A DNA stretch of 64,000 nucleotides from the NCBI GenBank assembly GCA_003993805.1, contig RSEF01000002.1:95187245-95251244 (forward strand), written 5' to 3'. The first letter of the stretch is position 1. Every line of letters starts with the position of its first letter. Shown here in pieces: positions 27,601 through 39,000 of this stretch. The translations under genes were made by a program, and so were the position numbers. Under the pieces are notes generated by a model. The model searched no databases and was not told where the DNA came from. It saw only the letters and a list, made by a program, of their open reading frames with translations. Source of the DNA: Himantopus leucocephalus. Its lineage: Eukaryota; Chordata; Aves; Charadriiformes; Recurvirostridae.

Positions 27601-28540
27601 ATGTTGGATGGAGACCTGCGCAAGCAACGGTGACCATTAGTGCCTGCTACAGCACAAATTACAGAGGGGGTTCCCCTCTGCAGTGTACTAGCTGTCTGCC
27701 CCAGACCTGGTATTTTGTGGGGTTCTGAGCACATCAGAGGTGTGGCACAGCTTGGACAAACATGTAACCAAAGCAAGAAAAATCTTTTTTTTCTCCCCTC
27801 CAGCTGTTCTGCAGTACATATGTTTGAATAATTTGAGCCTCATGAAATCAGAAGGATAGCATTGACTATAATTGCAAACCATCACAAAGATTTTAAAAAT
27901 ATCTTTATTTGTTCTCATGACTTGGAGCTGTACATATTTTAAGAGATCCCTCCAATAACAATTTTACAAAGTTGACTTAGTAGCGCTCCACAATCCATAA
28001 ACCTGAATGTCGATATACTTCTCTTAATACAAGTGCCATAAACTTAGTCCTTAAATTATAGACTATATTTTTGAACGTACACTTACTCCAAAATTACATC
28101 TTTTTATCTACATGGTTTAGTGAATTTATATCACTTCTTAAAGTGTCTTTGGCTGTATCTAGACATCTCACGCTGACTTCTTCTTTTCATGAAATTGATA
28201 ACATTTTTGCTAAGTGAGTTTCCTGGACTCGGTTGCAATGCAATAGAATAGATAATCGAGGTGTCATAAAGACATTCCACCAGAGGGAATTGGGATACGT
28301 CCTACAGCATCATCAATCATAACGGAACATGTATTAAGCTGTTTGCATATGGTAAATTGCTTGCATACAATAGATCATCCTTGCTAAAACTTTTAGCGTG
28401 AATTGAAAACACACATTTTTGGCATAGGGAAGACCGATACTTCTTATATTATCTGCCTGTGTATAAACACACACGTATTCAATCCCCAGCCTAGACATGC
28501 TAAATGAAGGCAGCTCCATAGTTCTGGCAGTGGTGCGCAT
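21680..28540. other. Non-coding stretch upstream of island 2
   Basis: AT-rich with scattered moderately GC-richer pieces near 26.1-26.4 kb and 27.3-27.7 kb. Open frames of about 80-110 codons occur there on both strands at once, as expected when composition rises, and none shows a domain. No repeat family was recognised with confidence. Confidence 0.4.
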
Positions 28541-28543
28541 TAC

Positions 28544-28596
28544 CTCTGACAGGGAAGCTGCCTGCCGTCGTACGCGGCCCCCGACGAACGTATCAG
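28544..28596 (-). other. CpG-dense exon-like block, minus strand
   Basis: Read on the minus strand, an acceptor ending TACTGCTCAG precedes a 53-base block that ends in CAGAG|GTAATG, a good donor. Seven CpG dinucleotides fall within 28566-28590, far above the surrounding AT-rich DNA, which suggests either a constrained or an unmethylated sequence. It lies about 1.7 kb upstream of CpG island 2 and points away from it, so it might be an exon of a divergent non-coding RNA. The coding phase is undetermined: two of three frames are open. Confidence 0.25.
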
Positions 28597-28879
28597 CTGA
28601 GCAGTACAGCAAAGCTCAAACATTTAAGTTGTTTAAGCACACAAGGAATCCCATTCAGCTCACCGAAGGTGAACACATGCGCGAGTCCTGCGCTGGGCGA
28701 AGAATGCCTCCTTGTCCTACTGTTTATGCGTTGGCTACCTTGCTATTTTTACATGTGTGTTTACTCTTGTCACCTGACTACAATTTTAAGCATTTTTTCA
28801 AAACGTTTTTTGTTCAAACTATTTCAGTCACCATTAGTAAAAGCCCCTTTTAGTCTAATCCTCAGCTTACCGTGACTAG

Positions 28880-29480
28880 ATGTCTCCTCTCCTCAGGAAT
28901 CCATCGTCCACTTTTGACTCCCCCCAGTGAGGGGAGACAGGGCAGCTGGAGTCCAAGCGCAACCCCCGTGCTGCCGCCTGCCCTCTCCTGCTTGAAGGGG
29001 CTGGGCCTGAAATAGCGCCTTTAACGCTTCCAAAAGTAGGCAAGTATACGGCTGTCAAAAGATGCGTACCTCAAAATACACGGAGAGACAGGATTCTGTA
29101 TGCACCCTACCCAGCAAACGAAGTTCTCCTCCTCAACGGGTCTGCGGGGGCGCAGGACTCTGAACTCACCGGTTTTGTCTGAAGAAAAAGCATCCCAGGT
29201 GAACGGTTGGGAAATCTTTCAAAAAGGCCTAAGTTGCTTTCCAGGGAGGCAAGAGCGTGGAGCACCTGCCTACGTGGCAAAGAGAGGAGTAAAAAAATCA
29301 ATCTCACGGTTAGACAAAATAAAAATACCACAGGGCTTGTGGAAGCTGCAGGCGTGTGGTGGGTAAAGGACTAGAACCAGCCAGTGTCTGAACAGAAAGA
29401 TCTTTAAAGAGAGAAATAAGTGGAAGCGGCAAAATTCCCCACAGAATTGCGGGGCGTCAGTATGACAACATTCGGCACTC
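28880..29480. other. GC- and CpG-enriched shore upstream of island 2
   Basis: Composition rises here, falls again at 29.5-29.9 kb and then rises into the island. A small hairpin, CTCCCC at 28918-28923 with GGGGAG at 28931-28936, occurs. Open frames are present on both strands without recognisable domains. A distal promoter or enhancer is possible, but nothing in the sequence proves it. Confidence 0.3.
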
Positions 29481-29904
29481 ACCTAACTTTGTCTGCACAC
29501 CTTCTTTTGTTTGGTTTTTTTTTTCCCTTTCCTTGTTTAAATTCTATTTAGAATATAGTGTTTCTGCCAAGGAACTTGTTAAATATGTTTATAATGAGCG
29601 CAGCATGGTTTTTGGGTTCTGTAAACAAATACCTCTTTAAAGTTATACATCATTTCAGAGACTTAAGACTCACTCGTCAAGGAAACTCAAGTGTTTTCTT
29701 CACTGAAACTTTGCTAGTTAGACTTTTTAAAGAGGGCATACAAACTTTGATCTGTAAACTTTAAAAAGCTGAATTTAAGAGTAGGGAAAGATAAAACACT
29801 TCCCAGAATTCAAGTGTCAAAATATATTTTGTGGGGTTTTTGAAGTAATTTTTCTAGCTGTATTAAATAATCTCAGCACACAAACATTGTTATAGGGCAC
29901 ATGT

Positions 29905-30190
29905 CTAACATCTTAAAGATCACCTAGTTCCAACCCCCCTGCCATGGGCAGGGACACCTTCCACTAGACCAGGTTGCTCAAAGCCCCATCCAACCTCACC
30001 TTGAGCACTTCCAGGGATGAGGCATCCACAACTTCCCTGGGCAACCTGTTCCAGTGTCTCACCACCCTCAGAGTGAAAAATTTCTTCCTAATACCTAATC
30101 TAAATCTGCCCTCTTCCAGTTTGAAGCCATTCCCCCTCGTCCTATCACTCACTACACACCCTTGTAAAAAGTCCCTCTCCAGCTTTGACC
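29905..30190 (-). mobile_element. CR1 LINE 3' end, minus strand, 5' truncated
   Basis: The plus strand reads the reverse complement of the avian CR1 3' end almost without interruption, including GGGCAGGGACACCTTCCACT, GTTGCTCAAAGCCCCATCC, GGGCAACCTGTTCCAGTGTC and TTTCTTCCTAATACCTAATC. The minus-strand frame 30152-29964 encodes a CR1 ORF2 C-terminal segment with [18 protein letters not shown]. The 5' end is cut at about 30190, where the sequence passes into the CpG island, so the copy is a typical dead 5'-truncated insertion. It is much better preserved than the copies at 12.8 and 14.5 kb and is therefore younger. Confidence 0.93.
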
Positions 30191-30560
30191 CAATGCAACA
30201 TTTCTTTCAGCCACGGCTCCTCAAGTCGCCGCTCGCCACGCCACGATGGCAGTAGACGCAGCACCAAGGCCACCCGTGGCCCAGCAAGGTAGCCGGCAGC
30301 TGCTGTTGCTGGCGGCCCCCCATCCCAAGGCGTGGGGAGGACAGTTTGGTAGGTCACGCCGTTCTGGCACCTCTTCCTAGCCCAGCCCTGCCGTAGGGCA
30401 CAGGTGCCGGGGCGCAGCACGGACCACGCAGGAGAAGGCGACACCCGCTCCCCCGCTGCAGACCCCGTAACACCAGGCGGAGCCGCAAGCCCGGCTCGCA
30501 GCGCCCACGGGTACCCCGCAGGGCTATCACAGGCCCTGCAGGGCTGGGGGTGCGTGGGAC

Positions 30561-30580
30561 ACGGGACGGGACGGGACGGG
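30561..30580. repeat. ACGGG pentamer repeat, four units
   Basis: Four exact copies of ACGGG lie in tandem within CpG island 2. Regularly spaced G-triplets make a G-quadruplex on the plus strand possible. Confidence 0.8.
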
Positions 30581-31021
30581 CCAGCGACGCGCAGGGCGAC
30601 ACGCCGCGCTCCCACCCGCCTGTTGGACTACAACCGGCCAAAACGAACAGCCCCTCCCGGGGACCGGGAGCACCACCGCCCGCCCGCTTCGCTGTACCGA
30701 GAACACCCCCCTCCCCGCGGCACCGGCACCCCCGGCGTATCGGCCCCCCCCACATCCGGGGTAGCGGCGGGGCGGGGCGCGCGGGCTCCGCCCAGGAGGC
30801 GGGGCCGCGCGTGGGACGTGTTCGCGCGCCGGGGCTATTCCCGCCCCTTTCCCCTGCGCCCGCCCCCCGCGCTGCCGCCACCGCCGCCGCTGCCGCCGCC
30901 CCCGCGCCGGTGATGGGGACACGGCGCTGAGGAGGGCTCGGGCGGCAGCGGGGAGCGCGGGAGGGAGAACAGGCGGGCGGGGGCGCCGCCGCCGGCAGCG
31001 GTGGTGCGCGGAGGACGGGGC

Positions 31022-31132
31022 ATGCGGAGCGGGCGCCGCCGGGGGGCTGCAGCTGCGGGCTCCGAGGCGCTGAGGGAGGAGGCGGCGGCGGCGGCGGCGG
31101 CGGCGGCGGCTCCTCCGCGGGGCTCCGTGTGA
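31022..31132 (+). other. Upstream open frame with a poly-alanine run (36 codons)
   Basis: It begins with ATG at 31022 and ends with TGA at 31130-31132, before the exon donor at 31509. The peptide starts MRSGRRRGAAAAG and carries ten consecutive alanines, nine from GCG and one from GCT, read out of the GGC repeat. Its position in a presumed 5' leader suggests a translational control element. Repeat length would change the peptide length but not the frame. Confidence 0.4.
31081..31110 (+). repeat. GGC trinucleotide repeat, ten units, in the presumed 5' leader
   Basis: Ten uninterrupted GGC units follow two GGA units. GGC/CGG tracts in CpG-island 5' leaders are known to be length-polymorphic in vertebrates. 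No neighbouring sequence explains it as a coding repeat of a known protein. Confidence 0.9.
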
Positions 31133-31543
31133 CTGCGCCCGGAGCGCGGCGCCCGGCAGCCGTAAGGAAGAAGGGGGCCGAGGCGGCGGCGCTCCTTCCC
31201 CGTTGGCGGAGCGAGGCGGCGAGCGGAGGTGCCGGTTCCCCGTGGCTGTAGCGGCAGCGGCCGCCGGCGGCAGCCCGGCTGCGCAACGGCAACGGCGGCC
31301 GCGCCTCAACTTGGCGCGAGGCAGCGGCCGCCGCGACGAGCGGGCGGTGCGCGGCTCGTCCGTCCCCATCCCCGCCGCCGCCCGGAGGGTTTACCCTGCG
31401 GGACTCTCCTCCCCGGGCGCCCGGTGACAGGCGCAGCAGCGGCGGGGCCGGCGGCGCCCGTTGCCTCCCCCCAACGGCCGCCCGCCCCGCAGCGACAGAG
31501 AGGGCCGAGGTGAGTGCGGGCTCCGGGCGCCTCGGGTTCCGCT

Positions 31544-31573
31544 NNNNNNNNNNNNNNNNNNNNNNNNNNNNNN
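31544..31573. other. Assembly gap (30 N) in CpG island 2
   Basis: It starts 34 bases after the first-exon donor and is followed by a run of about 14 C. Extreme GC content probably caused the gap. Any exon or regulatory sequence inside it is lost. Confidence 0.97.
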
Positions 31574-31999
31574 CCCCCCCCCCCCCCGCCCCGGGGCTCG
31601 GGGAAGGGGAAGCGCCAAGTTCAGGCAGCGCCGGGCTTCCCCCCCCTCCCCTTCCCCCTCCTCTCCCCCCCCCAGCTCCGGCCGCCGGTGGGGGAGCCGC
31701 CGCCTCGGCCGATCGCCGCTTCCTCCCCGCCGGGCGGCCGGAGGAGCGGGGCGGCCCCGCCGCGGTGCCCGCTCAGGGGGGGGAGCGGGCGGGGGGGACG
31801 GGCAGACACAGCCTGCGTGGTGCCTTCCAGCGGCTCCCCGAGTTGCTCCTTGCCGGGGAAAGGGGCGGCCGGGGACGCCCTGTTGCTGCTGGCGGGGGTC
31901 GGGAAGCTGCGCGGTGTCAGCAGCCGCCGGGAGCGGGTGTCGGGGGGGGAATGGCGGGGGGAGCACCGGGGCGGCATCCCCGGCTCTGCCTCTCCCCCG

Positions 32000-34900
32000 C
32001 TGTCACGTCAAGTTCGATCGGTTAATGGTTATTACATAACATGTGACTAATATTTCAGACTTTATCTGCTGGAATCCGGATCAGCCTTAATTTATTTCCT
32101 TTTAATTCATAAAGCTGGAAAGGGTCGGGGGAACTACGGCTCTCATTCCAAGGAGTTGCCTAAAGCAACTTAGTTTTCATGTGACTTTCCCCGTGTTAAC
32201 AGAGGGTTACTACCTCCTTCCACTCCGAGAAAGCAGAAGTGTGTGTCGGTCGTCCTCCCCTCCCCTGTCGTCCGCCCCCCCCGCCCCCGTTTATTATTAA
32301 GTGCGGCCAAATTTCTTTAGGTCCTCCTTGTTTTTAGCAGTCTCTAGAACCTCCCACTTTGTAAACTTACAGGGTGAGATACTGAAATAGATTTTTGTGC
32401 AGCAGCTGCTGAGAGAAATAACTTTTATGGCGATGAACAGGAGTGAAACAGCCTCTTCTGTTTATATAAATGATGTTGGCACTACATGAACTGTAAATGA
32501 ACATAGCCAACAGCTGTACAAACCAAAACTATGTAACTAACCATGTATTTTTATACACTGCTACTCTCGACTTTGCTCCTTTGCAAAGGCAGTGAAGATC
32601 ATGCTGCGCTGAACGCTTGGAACACCACAGAACTCGTTTTTCTTGTAAATACAAAGGATTGCTTATATTGGAGAAAGCTTTTCACTTTCTAGTGCCAGCT
32701 TCATCGTTTTCTGTGACTTGGAATTTTGTCTGTGTCCTCCTGTGATGTTGGCCTTTTTTAAGTGGTATCGCTAGCACTCTGAATTTGCTGCATTTTATCA
32801 GGCTTACTTTATTTGTAAAACATGAATGCATATCAGAGATAAATATTCCTCGAATGATTGTCGATAGGGAGATTGTGGCAGCATGGTCATCTTCAGAAAA
32901 ATGATACAAATGGTACCTGGCAAGGACACCACGTACAAGCCACCCTTGAGATCAAGGTGATAATGATAACACTTGGACTATTATTGGATGCTGCTTGGCT
33001 TTTCAGAATTGTAAGCTGTGTGAACGAGGATACCTTATTCCTCACATACCTTGTTCCTGTAGGAATAGGGCAATTCAAAGACACTAATGAAAGTCATGGA
33101 AATGTTTTAAAAATACCATGTGACAGTCATTGCATAGCCTAGTGGTGAGGTGGTACTGTTTCACTTCAATACAAAAATATTCTCCCCCCTAATCTGAAAC
33201 TGGATTTGTTCAAATGAGTTCAGGAATAAGCTATACAGAGAAAGAATTGAAGTAATCTATAGATTTCAATCCCAAAATTGCTGCTTTAGTGAAATAGTAC
33301 CCTGCTTTCTTTGTTGCATACATACTGATAAAATATATATTAGCTGTAAACTTGTTCAATATTTTTCTTCTATCACAGAAAGAGTGTGATGTTTGTCTTT
33401 GGGATGAGAATAAAAAGTAGCTCCGGGGACACTCATCTAAAAATAGGGTACTTCCAAATACTTAAATCATTTGAATGCAGTTTACATTATGTTTAGTTCA
33501 AGAGACAAGAGATTCTTGACAGATTTTGCATTTTATATTTTTAGTGCTTTTTTTGTGTGCACATGGTAAGTCTCAGACTGTACACCTCGCAAAAAAGTTT
33601 GATTCGCAGGACAAAAATGGTGTGGTCTTTGGCTCTGCGGTCCTCCCCAGTCTGTTTCTTTAAGTGTCTTCTATGTGGCAGTGCTGGAGCCATCCCTAAA
33701 TGCAAGTTGGCTTGTATTGGGAGCCTTCAGTGCTTACACGGAAAAGGACTGTCTTACAAATTGAAATAGAACTTTTTTGGTGGAAGATGCATTAAAACAC
33801 CTTTTAGCAGTTGGAGTGGTGCTTTTGAGAATGGTGCTGTTTCATACTTGTAAACCAATCGCTATATCAAGCATGCTAGAGTTCTTTTATTTGTCTTAAA
33901 TTATTAACCAAAATCTGAAAACTCTGTAGTGTTCTCCTTTAGGCCAAGTTATAGTGTATTTTTTTGCATTCTAGTGTTGCTCTTCAGGATCTTAATTTTT
34001 AAAGTTTGTTTGGAAATTTGTTCTTTGTGTCTGCCTCTGTCCTGTCCCATCCCCCCCTCGCAAGGCCAGCATGGTGATTTTAGCATTGAAATTGTGGTAG
34101 TGGAACTTATTTGGAGTTCATCTAGATGAATAGCTTGTGGCAGATACAAGAAGTGTTACAGGAGGCAGATGTTGAATACTTCTGTTGCGGTCTGGGTCTT
34201 ACACCAATACTTAATACAAGAAGACTTGGATGCTTAAATGTGATGTTCCTCATCCCAGTCCTGTTTTCTGTCCTTCTTTGACTGTTGGCAGATTCTTTAT
34301 TATAAATATGCTCTAGAAATTACTTAATTTTTGAGGTGTGAGTCTCCTTATAGCTATGTATTTTTTCATGTCTTGCTTTGTGATTCTTTGTATTAACAGT
34401 ATTAATTTCTAATTTTCCACCTAATCTAATACTGTAGTAGCCTTTTTCAGGTAATGATTAAGAATGAAGCACTGTTTTTATATGAAGATACCACAGTTTT
34501 GCTAGTGCTTGCCGCTGCCACTTTTGAATCCTGATACTTTTAATTTTCAACAGCTATATTCTCATATTGAACAGAGATCTTCCTTGAGTTCCACAGGGAT
34601 GATTGTAATCCTCTTGTTTGTACTAGGTCTACTTAATTTAGAAGGTTGCTGACCATACTAATAATTCTGTCTTTAACTTTCAGTGACACTTCTCCATTTA
34701 TTAACATTGAATTTTATCTGCCACTGTTACCTGTACATTATGGTTGATTAGCTCCCAGTTGGTTACGTTTTCGGTCTTCTATACTTGACTAACCTACGTA
34801 ACTGTTAACTTTTCAACTTTATTTTCCAGATCATTAATTAGTGCCTTTAAATGTTGCTTGCTTTATGGATCCTTGAAGCATCCTGCTGTTAACCTTCTGC

Positions 34901-36020
34901 CGTGTTGAAGTTTGTCTACGTATTCATACTTCAAGCTTCCTGTTTCTTAGCTAGGAGTAAAACACAATATTTAAAGTGAAATATAACTGAAATCTGCAAA
35001 ATATATCTGCAGTGTTGTAATCATGGCTTTTACTGAACTCTCAGTACCAAAGCTATTCTTGTCAGTAGTACTCTAAATTTAACATCCCCAAATAAAATAT
35101 TTTAACTGTATGCTTGTCAGTCATAAAAGCATTTTGACACCATCTTCCACTAATTCTGGCAAAGCATTTTTTCCCTTTTACAGTCTTTCTAGTGAGCTTA
35201 GTCCATTATATGAAATCAGCCCATCATAAAAATCAATGGAATTGATATACTTTTAGCTAATGTATTAAAGAGCTGGCTAAATGCTCTATTATTCACTTTT
35301 TGATTGCTTAGATAGGGCTTTACACTATGAAATACAAAGATTCTTAAGGGGCATTTACTTTCGGTTAAATTAGAAGCTTGTGACTTTGAGCACTGCATAA
35401 ATATTTTGTGCTTGTACTGTTGTAGTAACTCCCAACTCATTGAGGCATTCTTACCATCAGATTCACATACAGGTCTGGTTATAATCCAATAAAGAGAATT
35501 AACTTGAGTTCTAAAGACCTGGACTATGCAGGTTGTTAAGTGGTGGCTTGTAGTTTCTTGTAGGAAGAATGCTTTGATTCCTTGAGTCTTTGTTTGAAGG
35601 GCCAATGGAACCGAGCTGTCAACATAGGTGTGTCTCAGTTGTCACTGAAAGCAAATGTGTTTGGAGACCTGGTCAGCTAAGAAAAAGTCCCCTTGGCAAG
35701 GTGGTCTCCATAGATTGCCTCTTGATATCGCTTACCACCCTTGCTTCTGTGATCCCGGTCTTTATTTTCAACCGTTTAAAAAAAATAATAATTCTTTTTC
35801 TTCTCTTCTGCCTTTATGTGGTATGTAACTATCGTATGTAACTTGACTGTGAAGTGGCTTCAAAAATTTATTTTTTTTTTGCCAAGGTATTTGGTTTTGG
35901 TATTGGAATGGTCAGCTTCATTTCAGCAGAGTTAAAAAAAAAGTTATCCTCAACAGAGTTTTGTAATGGTGCCTTTTCACTGGAATCAGTGTCCAGTGAC
36001 CACTGCAACTCTCATTGATA
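32000..36020. other. Probable start of intron 1 of the plus-strand gene
   Basis: Composition falls to AT-rich directly after the island, and the plus strand becomes T-rich. An ancient LINE remnant at about 34.6 kb is annotated separately. A few donor-like sites (for example CACATG|GTAAGT at about 33566) lack a credible acceptor and frame. Confidence 0.4.
34640..34960 (-). mobile_element. Possible ancient CR1/L3-like remnant, minus strand
   Basis: The segment near 34695-34725 (ACATTGAATTTTATCTGCCA) and the following CCAGATCATTAATTAGTG block resemble, in order, the reverse complement of the 3' half of old CR1/L3 elements, as in the 14.5-15.4 kb copy. It is strongly decayed. The match is from memory of the family consensus and the limits are approximate. 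Confidence 0.45.
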
Positions 36021-36027
36021 ATTTCAG

Positions 36028-36084
36028 CTTGTGTATTTATTCTGTATTACCAGGTCTTTTCCATCATTGAAGAGAGATATACAG
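36028..36084 (+). other. Candidate exon (57 bases), plus strand
   Basis: The block lies between an acceptor ending GATAATTTCAG and a donor reading ATACAG|GTAGGG. A second acceptor, CTGTATTACCAG, would give a 31-base shorter form. Two frames are open for the full 57-base length. One reads CVFILYYQVFSIIEERYT and the other LVYLFCITRSFPSLKRDIQ. No family is recognised, so coding status is unknown. Confidence 0.25.
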
Positions 36085-36089
36085 GTAGG

Positions 36090-39000
36090 GATATTGAGCA
36101 CTATTTGTGTTGTGGACTGCTATTCTGCGTAATCTGATGGTCCTTAAGACATTTGTGTTTGTTCTCCTGAGAGAGGTTACTGCTAGCGAAGAACAGTATA
36201 AAACAACAGCAGTTTGCTGCTGTGTGAAGTTCAGGCTGTGGGACCAGCTGATGTACAGCTGCTGTGAAATTCATTCCTGGTTAAGGAGGGAAGTGTTTTC
36301 ATACTTTTTTTTTTCTTGTGCTATGCTGGTATCAACTTTCAGAAACTTTACTCTTGTTAGAAAACTTATCCAAAAGATAAGCCAGTCCAGTGTTCTGCTG
36401 TCTAGCTGAAAGAGCATTAGCATCCTTTGGAGGCAGAATGTGTAAACTGCTCTTTTGTTCCATAACACTTGTCTTGCTTTTTAAAATTTTGTCCTGTAAA
36501 TTGCAAGCCAGTGTATTATTGTAAATGTTTTGGGAAGTCTACTTTATTTTCACTAGTGCTAATATTGGTTAAGCTGCGCAAGTGGTAGAATCTCTAGGGA
36601 TTTTTTGTTGTGGGATTTCTTACTGTAGGTAAACTTGTTGCATTTTTGTACAAATAGTATTTCTTTGTAATGGGGTGCGGTACTATTTTGACATTGAGTT
36701 CCAGTATTTCTTCATGTAACAATTCCCGATGTTTAAGTGAAGTCATATGACAAAATTTGTCATCCCAGTTATGCAGAACAATTGAATCGGGATGATATTC
36801 AACATCCAAGTTGCCTGTGAAAACTTGTTACAGGCAAGCAAAAGGGTATGTCATGTTCTTTGACTTTTTTTTTTACAGTGTATCAGAATAGACTCCAGAG
36901 CTTCTACTGGTGCTTCCCATCAGCCACAGGAATTATGATGATATCACAGTGCATAAATATCTCACATTAAGTAATTCTGTAGGAGACAGGAATACTAGCC
37001 TCACTTTACAGGCATAACATGATGAAGGCCAACAGAGCCTGAAGAATTCGAATCCGAATCTGTTTACTTTTCTATAGCCATGGGTCATTGTTATCTTATC
37101 TTTTTCCATGCCATTTAAGCCTGCGCTCTGTATGCTAGCAATGCTTTAGTGCAAATTGTGAATGATAACCAGAATGACACTGAAAATTAAAAGGGAAGTG
37201 ATAATGCCAGGATCCTTCCAGGGAGAAGGAAACAAATTGTGGGGTTTTTTGAGTGTTCTGTGAGGAACAAACCAAGGGATGGGAATATTGGTGGATGGGT
37301 TGGAGTCAATTGTGAGTGTGTGGAGAGAAATTTGGAAGTGCTCATTACATATCTGAATGAAGAAGCTGACTGAAAAGCGGAATTAAAAATCGATTGAATG
37401 ACCGTGGACCTCCACAAAGAGAAAGAGGTGTCTAGTACTGGTCTTAATCAGATGTCTCCACAACAGTGTTCTAAAATGAGTTTAGCAAGAGTGGCTGGGA
37501 TGAGCAAGGACTAAGACCAAGCATAAAGCTGTCTCTCAGAACAGCCAGAAGTGGGTGACACGTGGATGTAATTTCATGTGTTCAGTTCTTAACTTTGCTC
37601 GGTGATGCTTTTTTTTTAACGCACCCACCCCCAGTACAATAGGTTTCTGAATCTTCAGATGGTCCAAGTGCAAATTAGTTGTAGGTGAAAAAACAGAATT
37701 GGTCAGAGTTGTGCTTTCACTCTGTGACATGCATGAGTTTGATTACCATTATGAATAATTTAGCATTAAGAACAATCACCTGGCCTCTTATGTGCATATC
37801 CTGTTCATGATGCTTCTGCATTAAATACATTGAAGAGAGAACATTCACTGATGGGGCATTTTTTAAGTATCTTTAAGGAGCCATTTAAGTTAAAATTAAA
37901 GTAATGGATTTATTTAATTTTCAGTTCATTGTGTACTCAGGGTAATTGGGATTGATACACTTTTCAAACACAGAAGCTGAATCCTAATTCTAGATGCAAA
38001 ACTCAGCTTTGACTATTGTCTCCAGACAGTACTTCTATAAGAAATTACTTCAGTTTCTGCTGATTGGAATACTACTTTGAATGTCCAGTTTGTGAGTTAG
38101 TGACTGTCGTAAAGAAGTTAAGGACACATTTCCACAGAACTCTTTCTTTTTTAAGACCATTTTGTGGTTTTAAACTCTGTCTATAGTATCATGTGAATGA
38201 AATGAATGTCTGCTATCTTTATCTTTGAAAAATGGTTGAAGACAGCATACCAGAGCAGTCCTGTTCAAATAGAGATACTTGGAAGAGCAGATATACTTAA
38301 AATAGCCAAAAAAACCCAGCCCTGCAAGCAGTGTGTGACTTTGTTCACCCCTTTTCCAATATACTCTTGCAATTTTTTCTTCAGCGCTCACTGATCAGAG
38401 GTTTAAGAAATACAGGTACTTAATAGGTTTACTAAACTATTACTAATTTTTGTTTTCTGTTTTCAAATTCTGGAGATAGTATGATGTGTGTCTGCACTAC
38501 AAATATTGAGCTTCTTAAAGTGCAGCAGAGGTACTGCAGTTAAATATGTTTACTTGAAATATATATTTCAAGAAAAATGAGACTCACCCCTTAATGCCCT
38601 CTGCCTGCAAAGAGAGGTTATAAAATTGAAGTTCTTTTTCAGGCTGACATTTCTAAATATTTGATTTTGTGTTTTTATTATCCTGAACTGAAAGTCTCAA
38701 ACAGCATGAAAAATAAAGTTGCTCAGTTCAGTAACTTTAGGGAGTAGGAAAGCGCACTACCACCTTCAGGAGTCTTAATGCAGCTTAAAATTATACACAC
38801 TTTGCACTTTCTCACAAACTTTGAAAGGCCTTTTGGTCCTTATCATGACTTACTCCTTGCTCTAATGCTGTTTGTGTGTGAAAATGGTTACAGATAGGAT
38901 AGGAAGGTCCAGTAAGCTAAAGCTGCATTTGTGTGAGACTCAGCTTTAATCTAAGTATCTGGCCTTTTTAAAGAACGGACTGGTAATGTTTTGGACACGT

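Larger units (their letters stand above)
30940..31509 (+). other. Probable non-coding first exon of the plus-strand gene
   Basis: The right edge is a strong donor, CCGAG|GTGAGTGCGG, at 31509/31510. The left edge is a guess from the GC-box cluster ending at about 30805 and the short ATG frames after 30913. No long initiator frame crosses the donor convincingly, so the exon is probably 5' untranslated leader. It contains a GGC repeat and at least two short upstream frames: a five-codon one at 30913-30930 and a 36-codon one at 31022-31132. The gene would extend rightwards through long introns. Confidence 0.55.
30200..32000. promoter_or_regulatory. CpG island 2, promoter region of the plus-strand gene
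   Basis: Very GC-rich with dense CpG, and no TATA box seen. GC boxes are GGGGCGGGGC at 30769-30778, an inverted GGCTCCGCCC at 30784-30793 and GAGGCGGGGC at 30796-30805. An ETS-like CACATCCGGG lies near 30751-30760. These cluster just before the presumed transcription start at about 30.83-30.95 kb. Large overlapping open frames on both strands (up to 312 codons) reflect the lack of stop codons in GC-rich DNA, not genes. The island is broken by a 30-N gap. Confidence 0.88.

Noticed and set aside
27440..27640. Possible second MIR or coding exon
   Set aside because: Only scattered resemblance; the block order of MIR is not preserved and the 64-codon frame has no splice support.
30354..31369. Minus-strand open frames of 280-312 codons in CpG island 2
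   Set aside because: They are Ala/Arg/Pro/Gly-rich, overlap in several frames on both strands and have no domain. GC-rich DNA simply lacks stop codons.
31391..32050. Frames of 170-190 codons spanning the 30-N gap
   Set aside because: They depend on unknown bases being read through and start after the first-exon donor; composition explains them.
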